64,000 nt of DNA from contig CBDCAB010000006.1 in the NCBI GenBank assembly GCA_965213735.1, forward strand, positions 248,001 through 312,000. Reading direction: 5' to 3'. Both the position numbers and the translations under genes were made by a program. This DNA is from CALDTK01 sp965213735. GTDB lineage: Bacteria; Bacteroidota; Bacteroidia; Chitinophagales; Saprospiraceae. Under the pieces are notes generated by a model. That model was not told the origin of the DNA, searched no databases, and saw nothing but the letters and a program-made list of their open reading frames with translations. Below are positions 26,869-35,060 of the stretch, piece after piece. Numbering within the stretch: the stretch's first letter is position 1; every line of letters starts with the position of its first letter.

Positions 26869-28398
26869 CTACAGCGGAACAGTCACTGCTTGCAGTGCAT
26901 CAATGGCGCCCCAGCCAAAGTTGCCGTTGCGCCCGGGATAGTAATTGGCGCTGCGCTTGAGGCGGTCGAGTACTTGTGCACGCGACCAATGCGGGTACTT
27001 GCTCCAGACCAGCGCAGCGATTCCTGAAGTAGTCGCCGTCGCACAACTGGAGCCTCCCGAGTACGCAGGTGAGTTACCGTAATTGGCGAGCGAAAGGGTG
27101 ATGCGATCGTAGTCGTTGCGGCGCTGCATATGCACCACAAAATCAACTGCGCTACCGTCGTGGCAGGTATTGCACCGCTCGAAGGGCAGACCTTCCTTAA
27201 TGCCAGTTACAGCCACAGTCTGGCTCATCGTTGCCGGAAATATTACGCCGTACCAACTCGTCCACGACAGGCTTGTGCCAGCTGCGGCAAAGAGCATTTT
27301 GCCTCGGTTGTAGGCATAGTAGATACCATCGCGCACGGTGCCATTGCTAAACGGCGTGCCGATGCTCATACTCACAATTTTTGTAGAAGAACTATTGCCG
27401 GCAATGATGAGGGCATCACGCACGCCTTTAGATTCATTGCTGCTCGTAATCACCACGTCGTTGACAGCACGGACGGTAGTCAGGTCGGCTTTGTACGCCA
27501 CGCCCACGGCATTGCCATCGCTTCCCCGCGGGGCAGTTGCCAGGCCGGCCATGCGCGTGCCGTGGCCACAGGGGTCGTGCGGTGAGTCGAGCCGGCGCCA
27601 CCACCAGCTGCCGGAATAGTGTGTGGAGAGGCGTTGGACGCTTCGATTGGTCGATAAGCCAGAAGCAAATTGACTGTTTAGATTTTCCTGATCATCTGAG
27701 CTTCCGGTGTCAATTATTTGAATACGAACATTATCACCTTGACTGTGGGCCCAAGCTTGTGGAATATTATGCAGGTGATGGTTCCAAGGTTGTTTCACAA
27801 GTGGCGATATGGTAATATAATCGGCGTAGTTAACATTGCTGGGACCTGTATTGCCACAACCAGAATTTCGAGCACTTAGTGCGCCTGCTTCAGGATCAAA
27901 GCCCATGGGTTCGAAATAGCGCGTGTCTTTATGCTTTCGCAAAAACTTCACCGCTGCCACCGAAGTAAGTCTGAGGGTAGCCTGCGGCACAAACTCAGGT
28001 TCGCCGTACACCAGCACCTCCTCGCGTGTGACCTCGCGTCCGCGTGCAATGGACTCATGGTGGAGCACCTCCTCGAGCAGCTGCGTGAAATGCTGCCGCC
28101 AGCGGGAATTGTCGATATCGATACGACCGAGTTGTGTCGGAGCTTCTGCTTTGTCGCCGAGCCAATAACCGTAGCTAAACAAGGAATCTCCACTCACGCC
28201 TGCGCTGTACAGTTGGTGATCGGTGAGAGTATTCCATTCAAATAGCCGTCCATCGCTCATGTGCGACTTTACTAGCTGCACGACTTCTGCGTGTGTAAGG
28301 GCTTCGACTTGCTCAGCGGGCTGGTGCTCGATTGCTTCCCGTTCGCATGAGATGAGGCCGAGGCCTAATGTTGCTAGTACTCCTAAAATTCGCCACAT
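26869..28398 (-). CDS. Lipoprotein subtilisin-like (S8) serine protease
   Basis: A 509-residue protease with a lipoprotein signal peptide: the lipobox ends at C18 (LGLGLISC), so it is membrane-anchored. After a long propeptide-like region (about 20-190) the S8 domain carries the triad D230 (IQIIDTG), H279 (PCGHGTRMAGLA) and S451 (GGSSCATATTSG). The catalytic-serine motif reads GSSCA instead of the common GTSMA. It probably processes extracellular or periplasmic proteins. One-mismatch 14-mer copy at 27933-27946. No operon partner is evident; the aminotransferase gene lies 58 bp upstream on the same strand. Confidence 0.9.
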   Translation of the reverse strand: MWRILGVLATLGLGLISCEREAIEHQPAEQVEALTHAEVVQLVKSHMSDGRLFEWNTLTDHQLYSAGVSGDSLFSYGYWLGDKAEAPTQLGRIDIDNSRWRQHFTQLLEEVLHHESIARGREVTREEVLVYGEPEFVPQATLRLTSVAAVKFLRKHKDTRYFEPMGFDPEAGALSARNSGCGNTGPSNVNYADYITISPLVKQPWNHHLHNIPQAWAHSQGDNVRIQIIDTGSSDDQENLNSQFASGLSTNRSVQRLSTHYSGSWWWRRLDSPHDPCGHGTRMAGLATAPRGSDGNAVGVAYKADLTTVRAVNDVVITSSNESKGVRDALIIAGNSSSTKIVSMSIGTPFSNGTVRDGIYYAYNRGKMLFAAAGTSLSWTSWYGVIFPATMSQTVAVTGIKEGLPFERCNTCHDGSAVDFVVHMQRRNDYDRITLSLANYGNSPAYSGGSSCATATTSGIAALVWSKYPHWSRAQVLDRLKRSANYYPGRNGNFGWGAIDALQAVTVPL

Positions 28399-28456
28399 AG
28401 CTTACCTGATTTCGGGTAAGCTACACAATATGTGCAGGGGAACCAAAAATGGATGC

Positions 28457-29752
28457 TTAATCGGTAGGATCCAGTTCAAATTCGCGCACTACTTCGGCTA
28501 TAATGGCACAACATTCATCGAGTTCGGCTTCAGTGATAACGAGTGGAGGCGCAAAGCGGATGATGTTGCCGTGCGTTGGTTTGGCGAGCAGTCCTTTGGC
28601 TGCTAGAGCCAGACAGAGTCGCCAGGCGGTATCGCTATCTTCAGAATCATTAACGACGACTGCATTGAGCAGTCCTTTGCCGCGGACGAGTTTTAGCAGT
28701 GGTTGCTCATCTACCAGTTTTTGCATGCTTTCGCGAAAACGAGCTCCGAGTTGGCGAGCGCGTACCATAAGTTGTTCATCTTCAACGATTGCGAGCGCCT
28801 CAGAAGCTACGGCACAGGCGAGGGGATTGCCGCCATAGGTAGAACCGTGCTGGCCGGGTTGAATGACATCCATAATTTCGTTATCGGCCAAAACTGCACT
28901 AACAGGATACATGCCGCCAGAAAGTGCTTTGCCTAAAATGAGGATATCTGGTCGGGTATAGGTAGCTGGCTGACGTTCGCACGTATGCTCGCATGTACAA
29001 TCACCGCAAACGGCGAGCAGGCTACCTGTGCGTGCAATACCTGTTTGAATTTCATCAGCAATAATGAGCGCGTTGTGCTCACGGCAAAGCGCTGCGGCGC
29101 CTGGAATAAAATCATCATCGGGCACATAAACTCCTGCTTCACCTTGGATAGGTTCGACGAGCAGTCCGGCTACGTTTGGGGTTTTGGCGAAAGCATCACG
29201 AAGTGCATTAAGGTTATTATAAGGCACCGTCACAAATCCGGGAGTATACGGTCCGAAGTGTCCTTTAGCGTTCGGGTCGCTCGAGAAGCTAATGATGGTG
29301 ATGGTGCGCCCGTGGAAATTCTGTCCGCAGACGATAATGTTGGCTTGATCGGTGGGAATGCCTTTGACTTCATAGCCCCACTTGCGACAGATTTTGATGG
29401 CGGTCTCTACGGCTTCTGCGCCCGAGTTCATGGGCAGCACTTTATCGAAGCCGAAGGTGGCGGTAATCGACTTTTGGTACGGTCCGAGTTGATCGTTATG
29501 AAAGGCGCGTGAGGTGAGGGCGAGCGTTGCAGCCTGTTGGGTGAGGGCGCTGACGAGTCGCGGGTGCGCGTGCCCTTGATTGACGGCGGAGTATGCGGAC
29601 AAGAAATCGTAGTATTCCTTGCCGTCTACATCCCACACTTTTGCCCCTTCTCCTCGGCTGAGTACGACAGGCAGCGGGTGGTAGTTATGCGCGCCGTGGG
29701 TGTTTTCGAGGTTGATAAATTGAGTGGCGCGGCTTTGGGTTTGAGTTGGCAT
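28457..29752 (-). CDS. rocD: Ornithine--oxo-acid aminotransferase with four-cysteine insertion
   Basis: From ATG at 29750-29752 the protein has 431 residues and matches class III aminotransferases of the ornithine delta-transaminase type, which transfer the delta-amino group to 2-oxoglutarate and give glutamate semialdehyde. Diagnostic stretches are NTHGAHNYHPLPVVLSRGEG, MNSGAEAVETAIKICRKWGY, the PLP-binding Asp in IADEIQTGIARTG and the Schiff-base lysine K275 in LILGKALSGG. Between these last two lies an unusual insertion with C249, C252, C254 and C258 (AVCGDCTCEHTCERQ) that looks metal-binding. Upstream codons to 29995 run into repeats and are excluded. Exact 14-mer copy at 29181-29194 (read A-F-A-K-T) and a one-mismatch copy at 28727-28740. 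Confidence 0.9.
   Translation of the reverse strand: MPTQTQSRATQFINLENTHGAHNYHPLPVVLSRGEGAKVWDVDGKEYYDFLSAYSAVNQGHAHPRLVSALTQQAATLALTSRAFHNDQLGPYQKSITATFGFDKVLPMNSGAEAVETAIKICRKWGYEVKGIPTDQANIIVCGQNFHGRTITIISFSSDPNAKGHFGPYTPGFVTVPYNNLNALRDAFAKTPNVAGLLVEPIQGEAGVYVPDDDFIPGAAALCREHNALIIADEIQTGIARTGSLLAVCGDCTCEHTCERQPATYTRPDILILGKALSGGMYPVSAVLADNEIMDVIQPGQHGSTYGGNPLACAVASEALAIVEDEQLMVRARQLGARFRESMQKLVDEQPLLKLVRGKGLLNAVVVNDSEDSDTAWRLCLALAAKGLLAKPTHGNIIRFAPPLVITEAELDECCAIIAEVVREFELDPTD
29181..29194 (+). repeat. 14-mer GTTTTGGCGAAAGC, exact copy 6
   Basis: Exact copy inside the ornithine aminotransferase gene, read in that gene as A-F-A-K-T. Confidence 0.9.
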
Positions 29753-29902
29753 CGGGTGAAGGTAAGGGGAGATGGGGTAGGGGGAAGGTGAGGGGGGTGG
29801 CGCGGATTGAAGGTGTGGGTGAAGGGTGTGTATGGCGTGGATGCCGCATGGATAGCGTACGGGTAAATCCAGCACGGATGCCGCACGGATAAATCCAGTG
29901 CT

Positions 29903-30236
29903 CCTATATAGACGCTGCCATGCGGCTACCGTTGGGAATAGCCGCATGGCGGCGTCTAACCCTAGCCCAGGGTTTACCCGGGGCGGCTTAGACATGGATC
30001 CTCCCTCTTCGTGTCCTCAGGGGCCTAGCTTATATTAGGTGTCCGTCCCAGAGGGCCCCTAGCAAATAACGCCGTCACGCCGCCATGCGGCTACCATTCA
30101 GGCCAGCCGCATGGCGGCGTCTAACCCTAGCCCAGGGTTTACCCGGGGCGACCTTCCCTAGCCGCGTGGCTACCATTCGGGCCAGCCGCATGGCGGCGTC
30201 TAATCTAGCCCAGGGTTTACCCGGGGCGACTTTCCG
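29903..30236 (+). repeat. Cluster of three palindromic REP copies next to a Y1 transposase
   Basis: Copy 1: arms 29911-29928 and 29939-29956 pair over 18 bp with one mismatch around a 10-nt loop, followed by a second small inverted repeat (AACCCT/AGGGTT) and TTTACCCGGGGCG. Copy 2 begins near 30077 and has the same two hairpins. Copy 3 (from about 30159) has a shortened left arm. The core GCCGCATGGCGGCGTC is shared by all three. The sequence before copy 1 (29753-29902) is purine-rich and then carries short direct repeats around GGATGCCGCA. A decayed copy lies near 17.05 kb. Confidence 0.85.
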
Positions 30237-30267
30237 ACATTCCGATGCACATCCGTACATTGGCTGT

Positions 30268-30729
30268 ATGGCGAACACATACACCCAGTTAGGAATTCAT
30301 ATTGTAACAGCCGTCAAACATCGCGCTGCTATTATTGATCGTGAGTGGCTTCCGGAAATTTATGCCGTTTCAGCTAGTATAGTTCAAGATCGCAAGCATC
30401 AGGTATTAGCCATTGGTGGAGAACCTGATCACCTCCATATTTTTCTGGACATTCACCCAACTGATTCAATTTCGCATTTAGTGGGTGCCTGGAAGTCACA
30501 GGTGTCAGGCTTTATTTCTGGTCGATACGGGACTGAGTTTGAATTCCAACGCGGTTATGGAGCCTTTGCAGTCAGCAAAAGAGACTGGCCTAGGATTAAA
30601 AACTACGTCAACAACCAATACGAACATCATAATGGATTACCCTTCCGGGAGGAGTACATCGATCTGCTAAAAGAAAACGAAATTGAATACGATGATAGGT
30701 ACTTGTTTATGTGGATCGATGAGGATTGA
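30268..30729 (+). CDS. tnpA: IS200-like Y1 HUH transposase, probably REP-associated (RAYT)
   Basis: A 153-residue single-domain transposase of the IS200/IS605 TnpA superfamily: HUH metal site H55-L-H57 in EPDHLHIF, and the catalytic tyrosine probably Y113 in the YxxxQ motif (NYVNNQYEHH). These enzymes cut and rejoin single-stranded DNA at hairpins. ATG 30268 is chosen because upstream codons run through the REP cluster. Three palindromic repeats immediately upstream and a further copy 13 kb away point to a REP-associated (RAYT) role. No TnpB is present. The last 23 bp overlap the broken gene at 30707, which it seems to have truncated. Confidence 0.88.
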   Translation: MANTYTQLGIHIVTAVKHRAAIIDREWLPEIYAVSASIVQDRKHQVLAIGGEPDHLHIFLDIHPTDSISHLVGAWKSQVSGFISGRYGTEFEFQRGYGAFAVSKRDWPRIKNYVNNQYEHHNGLPFREEYIDLLKENEIEYDDRYLFMWIDED

Positions 30730-30946
30730 TGGCTACATCGCTTATGCTAAACTCCCCTTTTGCATTAGTATACGTAAATCGGACGGGGCTTATCTCGTTC
30801 ATATCAAGTAGGAGGACTGTAGCTCCATCTAGGAACTGTCCAGACTCTGAGTCAATTATTGTGCCACTGATATGATTAATTGTTTGTGACCACGCCGAGC
30901 TAACTGTCACAAACAATAAGGCGAGTAGTGAGGCGAATCTCATCAA
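30707..30946 (-). pseudogene. 5' remnant of a carboxypeptidase-like-domain outer membrane protein gene
   Basis: 79 codons: a clean signal peptide (MMRFASLLALLFVTVSSAWSQ) then the first two thirds of a carboxypeptidase-regulatory-like domain (ISGTIIDSESGQFLDGATVLL ... KGEFSISDVAI). The expected rest of the domain and the barrel or other body are missing: the frame runs into the end of the Y1 transposase gene and stops. It directly follows the GLPGLI gene (8 bp), where Bacteroidota commonly carry an outer membrane receptor, so a receptor gene probably lost everything beyond its first about 75 codons when the element inserted or recombined. Confidence 0.75.
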
Positions 30947-30954
30947 TGTGCTGC

Positions 30955-31749
30955 CTAGTTACGAGCCCTTCGCTTGGCTGCAAGCTGTCCACTATAGATA
31001 TCATATTCATCCTTAGTGTAAATAGTCGTGAACTTTGGTAAGTTTGGAATTTTTGTGCTGCAAGGCGGTATTGATAAATCAATACTGCTTGCGTAAAATT
31101 GATATCGACCGCCCACTTCTCCAACCAGCAGCACCAGTCCTGGCAGCCCAAAGAAATGTTGTGGACCTGCTGGTACAGGTATGTCTGGTGTAAACCATGC
31201 CTCGTATGTGCGAACTACACGCTGATTGTATGAGTTAATAGTACTATCTTGCCCAATCGCAAGCAAACACATTTTACCTCCGAGATTCCGTACCGTATCA
31301 GATTGGATCTCCCAAGAAATGTCATGCGGGTCGATAGTAATCCCGACGAATCCCGTTCCCTGAGGTACGCTATGGGTTGTTGTTCCATTTATTCTGTTAT
31401 AATAAAATTCATCATTGGCGCGTAAAATTGCAGATATGCCCATAGCGGCTATTTGCTCTTGCATTGACCCCCCTTCAACCTTTGGCTGGAATATATTGTG
31501 AAAATACGTTTCAGCACCTGATATGCGAAGTTCAAACTTATGTTCATCGTACAGTTTCATTGACTTGTTAACACGCTCTATAACCTCAAAGTTACCTTCT
31601 CTTTCGAGCCTCTCAGTATTTTGTCTAACATAGGTATCATTCACACGCACCCCGTATTGAATGCTTCCACAAACATCCTGCGCCAGAGCGTAACTCTGAA
31701 CAAGTAACCAGAAATACAGTGAAAGTATTAGCCTTGCTGTAGTGTCCAT
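30955..31749 (-). CDS. GLPGLI-family secreted protein
   Basis: A 264-residue exported protein with an N-terminal signal peptide (ILSLYFWLLVQSYALAQ) and the family signature FGLPGLVLLV near residue 198, preceded by AWFTPDIPVPAGP. GLPGLI proteins are found only in Bacteroidota, often as several copies, usually next to TonB-dependent or other outer membrane barrel genes. Their function is not established. The barrel partner here is the truncated gene at 30707. Composition is AT-richer than the core genes. Confidence 0.88.
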   Translation of the reverse strand: MDTTARLILSLYFWLLVQSYALAQDVCGSIQYGVRVNDTYVRQNTERLEREGNFEVIERVNKSMKLYDEHKFELRISGAETYFHNIFQPKVEGGSMQEQIAAMGISAILRANDEFYYNRINGTTTHSVPQGTGFVGITIDPHDISWEIQSDTVRNLGGKMCLLAIGQDSTINSYNQRVVRTYEAWFTPDIPVPAGPQHFFGLPGLVLLVGEVGGRYQFYASSIDLSIPPCSTKIPNLPKFTTIYTKDEYDIYSGQLAAKRRARN

Positions 31750-31775
31750 TCCCGCTAAGATAGTAAGAGTTTACG

Positions 31776-31811
31776 TAAAAATTCCCACGGCAACTATTAA
31801 TTGCCGTGGGA
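31776..31811 (-). terminator. Rho-independent terminator of the small cysteine-containing gene
   Basis: TCCCACGGCAA (31783-31793) and TTGCCGTGGGA (31801-31811) form a perfect 11-bp stem with a 7-nt loop. On the minus strand it is followed by ATTTTTA, placing a terminator 15 bp after the stop of the 31827-32042 gene. Confidence 0.8.
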
Positions 31812-31826
31812 TAGGGTGGAGGAAGC

Positions 31827-32042
31827 TTAGCTGCACCAGTTGTCTCGAATGTTTTTGCAGATCTTGTTGTATGTATCGGTGTCTAAACAGCCGTTCACAG
31901 CTTCAATATTCGCCAGCTGTTCGGCGGCAAACTCATCGCAGTCTTGCCTAAAGGCAGCTGGCGCAGACATTGCGAGTGTGAGGCTATTGGCGACGTAGGG
32001 CTGGCGAGTAGCAATTTCTGTCGCCTCACAGTGGAAATCCAT
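31827..32042 (-). CDS. Small cysteine-containing protein, unknown function
   Basis: 71 residues starting MDFHCEATEIATRQPYVANS, with five cysteines (C5, C35, C52, C62, C70) and ending DNWCS. No signal peptide or membrane helix is seen; the middle (AAFRQDCDEFAAEQLANIEAV) is helical. A perfect intrinsic terminator directly downstream shows that the frame is a real transcription unit. It could be a peptide precursor, a metal-binding protein or a defence accessory factor; nothing in the neighbourhood decides. Confidence 0.55.
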   Translation of the reverse strand: MDFHCEATEIATRQPYVANSLTLAMSAPAAFRQDCDEFAAEQLANIEAVNGCLDTDTYNKICKNIRDNWCS

Positions 32043-32389
32043 AATTAGTTACTCCGCCGTCGCCCCCAGGCTGCTGTATGTGCCCGCTACCGAGAGAAGA
32101 TCGGAGATTTTAGGCATTTACATAAAACAAGTGGCTGAAAGGTGAAAGAAGCGTCCACTGAGGTGAGGCCGCGTGATGAAGGTCAGACTAAACGAAGGTT
32201 CAGCTAAAGCGATAGTGCAGCATCAAGAGCCATCGCTCTCGGTATCGGAAAACCCATACATACCGCCTTTGTTAACCCCTAACACATTGCGTAAGATACA
32301 CTGATTGGATTAACAGAGAAGCTATTAACCTGGATCGTGCAGATCAGCCAATGCGCGATCCTGTTTTAAGGTCAGGATTAAAAAGTCGG
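32043..32389. other. Intergenic region, nothing recognised
   Basis: 347 bp upstream of the small cysteine-containing gene and downstream of the 32390 membrane-protein gene. No small gene, hairpin or known repeat was seen. Confidence 0.35.
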
Positions 32390-32809
32390 CTAGACTATTA
32401 TTCCTGCCAGGATGAGTCCGAGTGCCGCCGCCGTCGCAGTGATGTACCCTGTCGCTCGGCTACGCATCCACCCACTCAGACCTATTCCGACGAACAGCAC
32501 CGCGATTCCGAGGAAAAACGTGCCCTCTGCGATCAACTTCGCACGATACATCGCGGATGGCCACACGGAGAAATCATAGGTCAGGCCGAACTGTGGCACC
32601 GCAAGTAGGAGTAGCGTCGATGCTATAGTAGCTACAATCAGAGAGACAGCAGCCGTGGTGGTTGCTCCAATAGCCCACGTACCGATGCGACGCTCCGGCG
32701 CGTATCCTATTAGCAGCGCACTTAAAAATGTGACGGCGAAGCCCCCAAGAATGGCGGCTCCGAATGCCATTTGGCGGCATTGCTCAACAACGAATGCTAC
32801 TTGGTCCAT
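32390..32809 (-). CDS. Four-helix membrane protein, unknown function
   Basis: A 139-residue inner-membrane protein with four hydrophobic helices (about 15-34, 45-70, 92-110, 118-138) and an Arg-rich cytoplasmic loop (YAPERRIG, WMRSRATG). Not recognised. It stands alone at the left border of the defence island, with 523 bp of gene-free sequence before hsdM. Confidence 0.6.
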   Translation of the reverse strand: MDQVAFVVEQCRQMAFGAAILGGFAVTFLSALLIGYAPERRIGTWAIGATTTAAVSLIVATIASTLLLLAVPQFGLTYDFSVWPSAMYRAKLIAEGTFFLGIAVLFVGIGLSGWMRSRATGYITATAAALGLILAGIIV

Positions 32810-33332
32810 CTAATTTTATGAGGAGGGGCAAATTAGACATTACGGTTTTTCAATTCAACTTAAGCTACGGGTCTTGCGACCCTTTAGCTCCTGTACCAGC
32901 TAACTTAGGGCCGGCGCTCCCTAGTGGCCGTGGTAGCTAGAGCCTTGCCTTTGATGAAATGCCCCACAAATTTCCTGTTTAGTAGTTGTCATCAGCGTGA
33001 TGGAAGCTGGCTCAAGGGTCTTTGATAATATTCTTATGTGCAAGATTTTATGTTGGAACCAAGAGAGGTATCCACTTCGCCGTCGTGATGCTTTAACAAT
33101 AACACTCAAGACGAATACCTTTCAAAGCGCCCCTCCACGAGGTCATAGAATAAGGGCTTGGAGTTAAGAATATTGAGCGTATAAACCGCAAAAGCTCTGT
33201 AAGGGTATCGACCCGCGACCTCCAGCAGCTCATCCGCTACGTAGGCGTGGACAAGCTGGTGCTCTACATCACCTCGACATGACCAAAATCCCCTAGCTTC
33301 ACCCCCAACACCTATCCATCCTTCTATCCCAT
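32810..33332. other. Gene-poor region before hsdM
   Basis: 523 bp containing the promoter region of the hsdM-hsdS operon. A minus-strand frame from about 33282 to 33106 (QLVHAYVADELLEVAG... LFYDLVEGRF) has protein-like composition and may be a decayed gene fragment, but no start or family is recognisable. Confidence 0.3.
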
Positions 33333-35060
33333 ATGCCCAAAGCCAAAAAGACTTCCAAAGCAAAAAAAGTAGCGCGCTCTATGGAGCAGGCGCTGTGGGA
33401 TTCGGCCAATAAACTGCGTGGTAAGGTCGAGTCGAGTGAGTACAAGCATGTGGTGCTCGCGCTCATCTTCCTCAAGTTTGCAAGCGACAAGTTTGAGGCG
33501 CGGCGTCGTGAGCTGATTGCCGACGGTAAGGAAAAGTACCTCGACCGACCTGAGTTTTACAACGCCAAAGGCGTCTTCTTTTTGCCTGAAGAAGCGCGCT
33601 GGAGCTACGTGATGCAGCACGCCAAGCAAGAAGACATTGCCATAAAGATCGACACAGCGCTGCACACCGTCGAGAAGAACAACCCGGCTCTCAAGGACGC
33701 GCTGCCCGACAACTACTTCAGTCGGCTCGACCTCGACACGGCCAAGGTTGGTGCCTTGCTCGACACCATCAACAACATCGACACGGCCGCCGAGGGCAGC
33801 GACGCAATGGGGTCGAGGGGCTCCGACACTGAGCAGGATATCATCGGGCGTGTCTACGAATACTTCCTCGGACGTTTTGCGGCAGCGGAAGGAAAAGGCG
33901 GGGGAGAATTCTACACGCCGAAGAGCATCGTCAATCTACTCGCGGAGATGCTCGAGCCCTTCGAAGGAAAGATCTATGATCCGTGCTGCGGGTCGGGCGG
34001 CATGTTTGTGCAGTCGCTGAAATTCGTGGAGAGCCACAAGGGCAATCGCGCCAACGTGAGCATCTACGGGCAGGAGTACACCACTACTACCCGCAAGCTG
34101 GCCAAGATGAACCTCGCCGTACGGGGCATCACCGCCAATCTCGGGGAAAGTGCCGCCAATACATTTCTTGACGACCAGCACCCCGACCTCAAGGCCGACT
34201 ACATCCTCGCCAATCCTCCCTTTAACCAGAAGCAGTGGCGCGGCGAAAACGAGCTGACCAAAGATCCACGCTGGGGCAAGTACGGTGCGCCCACTACGAG
34301 CAATGCTAATTACGCTTGGATACTGCACATGCTTTCTAAGCTTAGTGATCGCGGTACGGCAGGCTTTGTTTTGGCTAATGGGAGTATGAGCAGTCAACAG
34401 AATGGGGAAGGCAGCTTACGCCAAAACCTGCTCGAAGACGATCTCATCGATTGCATGGTGGCCTTGCCGGGGCAGCTGTTTTATACGACGCAGATACCGG
34501 TGTGTCTATGGTTCATGAGTCGGAATCGTCATCCTGAGACGCGAGGCACGAACCAGTCCCGTCATCCTGAGACGCGAGGCACGAACCAGTCCCGTCATCC
34601 TGAGACGCGAGGCACGAGCCAGTCCCGTCATCCTGAGACGCGAGGCACGAGCTGGCGTGAGGATCCCGGGACTGGCACACCAACAAGTAGCCCCCACTCC
34701 CGCACTGGCAACGTTCTTTTCATCGACGCCCGCCAGCTGGGCAGCATGATCAGTCGCACGCACAAGGAGCTAACGCAAGAGGACATCACCCGCATCGCCA
34801 GCACCTACCACAACTGGAAGCGCGGTGAGGATTACGAGGATGTAGCCGGCTTCTGCAAGAGCGCAAGTTTGGAAGAGATTGCTAAGAATGATTATGTGCT
34901 AACGCCTGGTCGTTACGTAGGCATTCCGGAGGAACCGGAGGATTCAGTGCCCTTCGAGGAGAAGATGGCTAGCCTTTCGGCAAAACTGCGGGAGCAGTTG
35001 GCGGAGGGCAGAAGGCTTGGGGAGGAGATTGAAGGGGTGCTTGAAGGATTTGGGGTATGA
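33333..35060 (+). CDS. hsdM: Type I restriction-modification methyltransferase subunit
   Basis: A 575-residue N6-adenine methyltransferase subunit. The N-terminal helical domain (about 15-160) precedes the SAM-binding fold with motif I DPCCGSGGMF (about 217) and the catalytic NPPFN (N294). With HsdS it protects the host site; with HsdR it restricts foreign DNA. Residues about 399-448 are an in-frame insertion of four 11-residue copies of RHPETRGT(N/S)QS, encoded by a DNA repeat, between IPVCLWFMSRN and NVLFIDARQLG, positions normally separated by a short loop. Exact 15-mer mini-hairpin motif at 34972-34986 (minus strand). The stop overlaps the hsdS start (ATGA). Confidence 0.95.
   Translation: MPKAKKTSKAKKVARSMEQALWDSANKLRGKVESSEYKHVVLALIFLKFASDKFEARRRELIADGKEKYLDRPEFYNAKGVFFLPEEARWSYVMQHAKQEDIAIKIDTALHTVEKNNPALKDALPDNYFSRLDLDTAKVGALLDTINNIDTAAEGSDAMGSRGSDTEQDIIGRVYEYFLGRFAAAEGKGGGEFYTPKSIVNLLAEMLEPFEGKIYDPCCGSGGMFVQSLKFVESHKGNRANVSIYGQEYTTTTRKLAKMNLAVRGITANLGESAANTFLDDQHPDLKADYILANPPFNQKQWRGENELTKDPRWGKYGAPTTSNANYAWILHMLSKLSDRGTAGFVLANGSMSSQQNGEGSLRQNLLEDDLIDCMVALPGQLFYTTQIPVCLWFMSRNRHPETRGTNQSRHPETRGTNQSRHPETRGTSQSRHPETRGTSWREDPGTGTPTSSPHSRTGNVLFIDARQLGSMISRTHKELTQEDITRIASTYHNWKRGEDYEDVAGFCKSASLEEIAKNDYVLTPGRYVGIPEEPEDSVPFEEKMASLSAKLREQLAEGRRLGEEIEGVLEGFGV
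34527..34675 (+). repeat. 33-bp tandem repeat inserted in frame in hsdM
   Basis: Three complete 33-bp copies (34527-34559, 34560-34592, 34593-34625) and a fourth partial copy (34626 to about 34650), followed by a half-palindromic end with GAGGATCCCGGGACTGG. The unit starts CGTCATCCTGAGACGCGAGG. It resembles the widespread intergenic GTCATCCTGAG repeat that can form hairpins with AGGATC. Because the unit is a multiple of three, HsdM remains open. Confidence 0.9.
34972..34986 (-). repeat. 15-mer GTTTTGCCGAAAGGC, exact copy 3
   Basis: Exact minus-strand copy near the 3' end of hsdM. A one-mismatch 14-mer copy lies in the same gene at 34414-34427. Confidence 0.85.

Noticed and set aside
29753..29995. 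Longer N-terminus for the ornithine aminotransferase
   Set aside because: The added codons run through purine-rich and REP sequence, while ATG 29752 starts at the family N-terminus.
30085..30267. Longer N-terminus for the Y1 transposase
   Set aside because: It would translate two REP copies; ATG 30268 fits the family start.
33106..33363. 85-codon minus-strand gene upstream of hsdM
   Set aside because: The first part overlaps the hsdM start in antisense. Only the later part looks protein-like, so it is noted as a possible fragment, not a gene.
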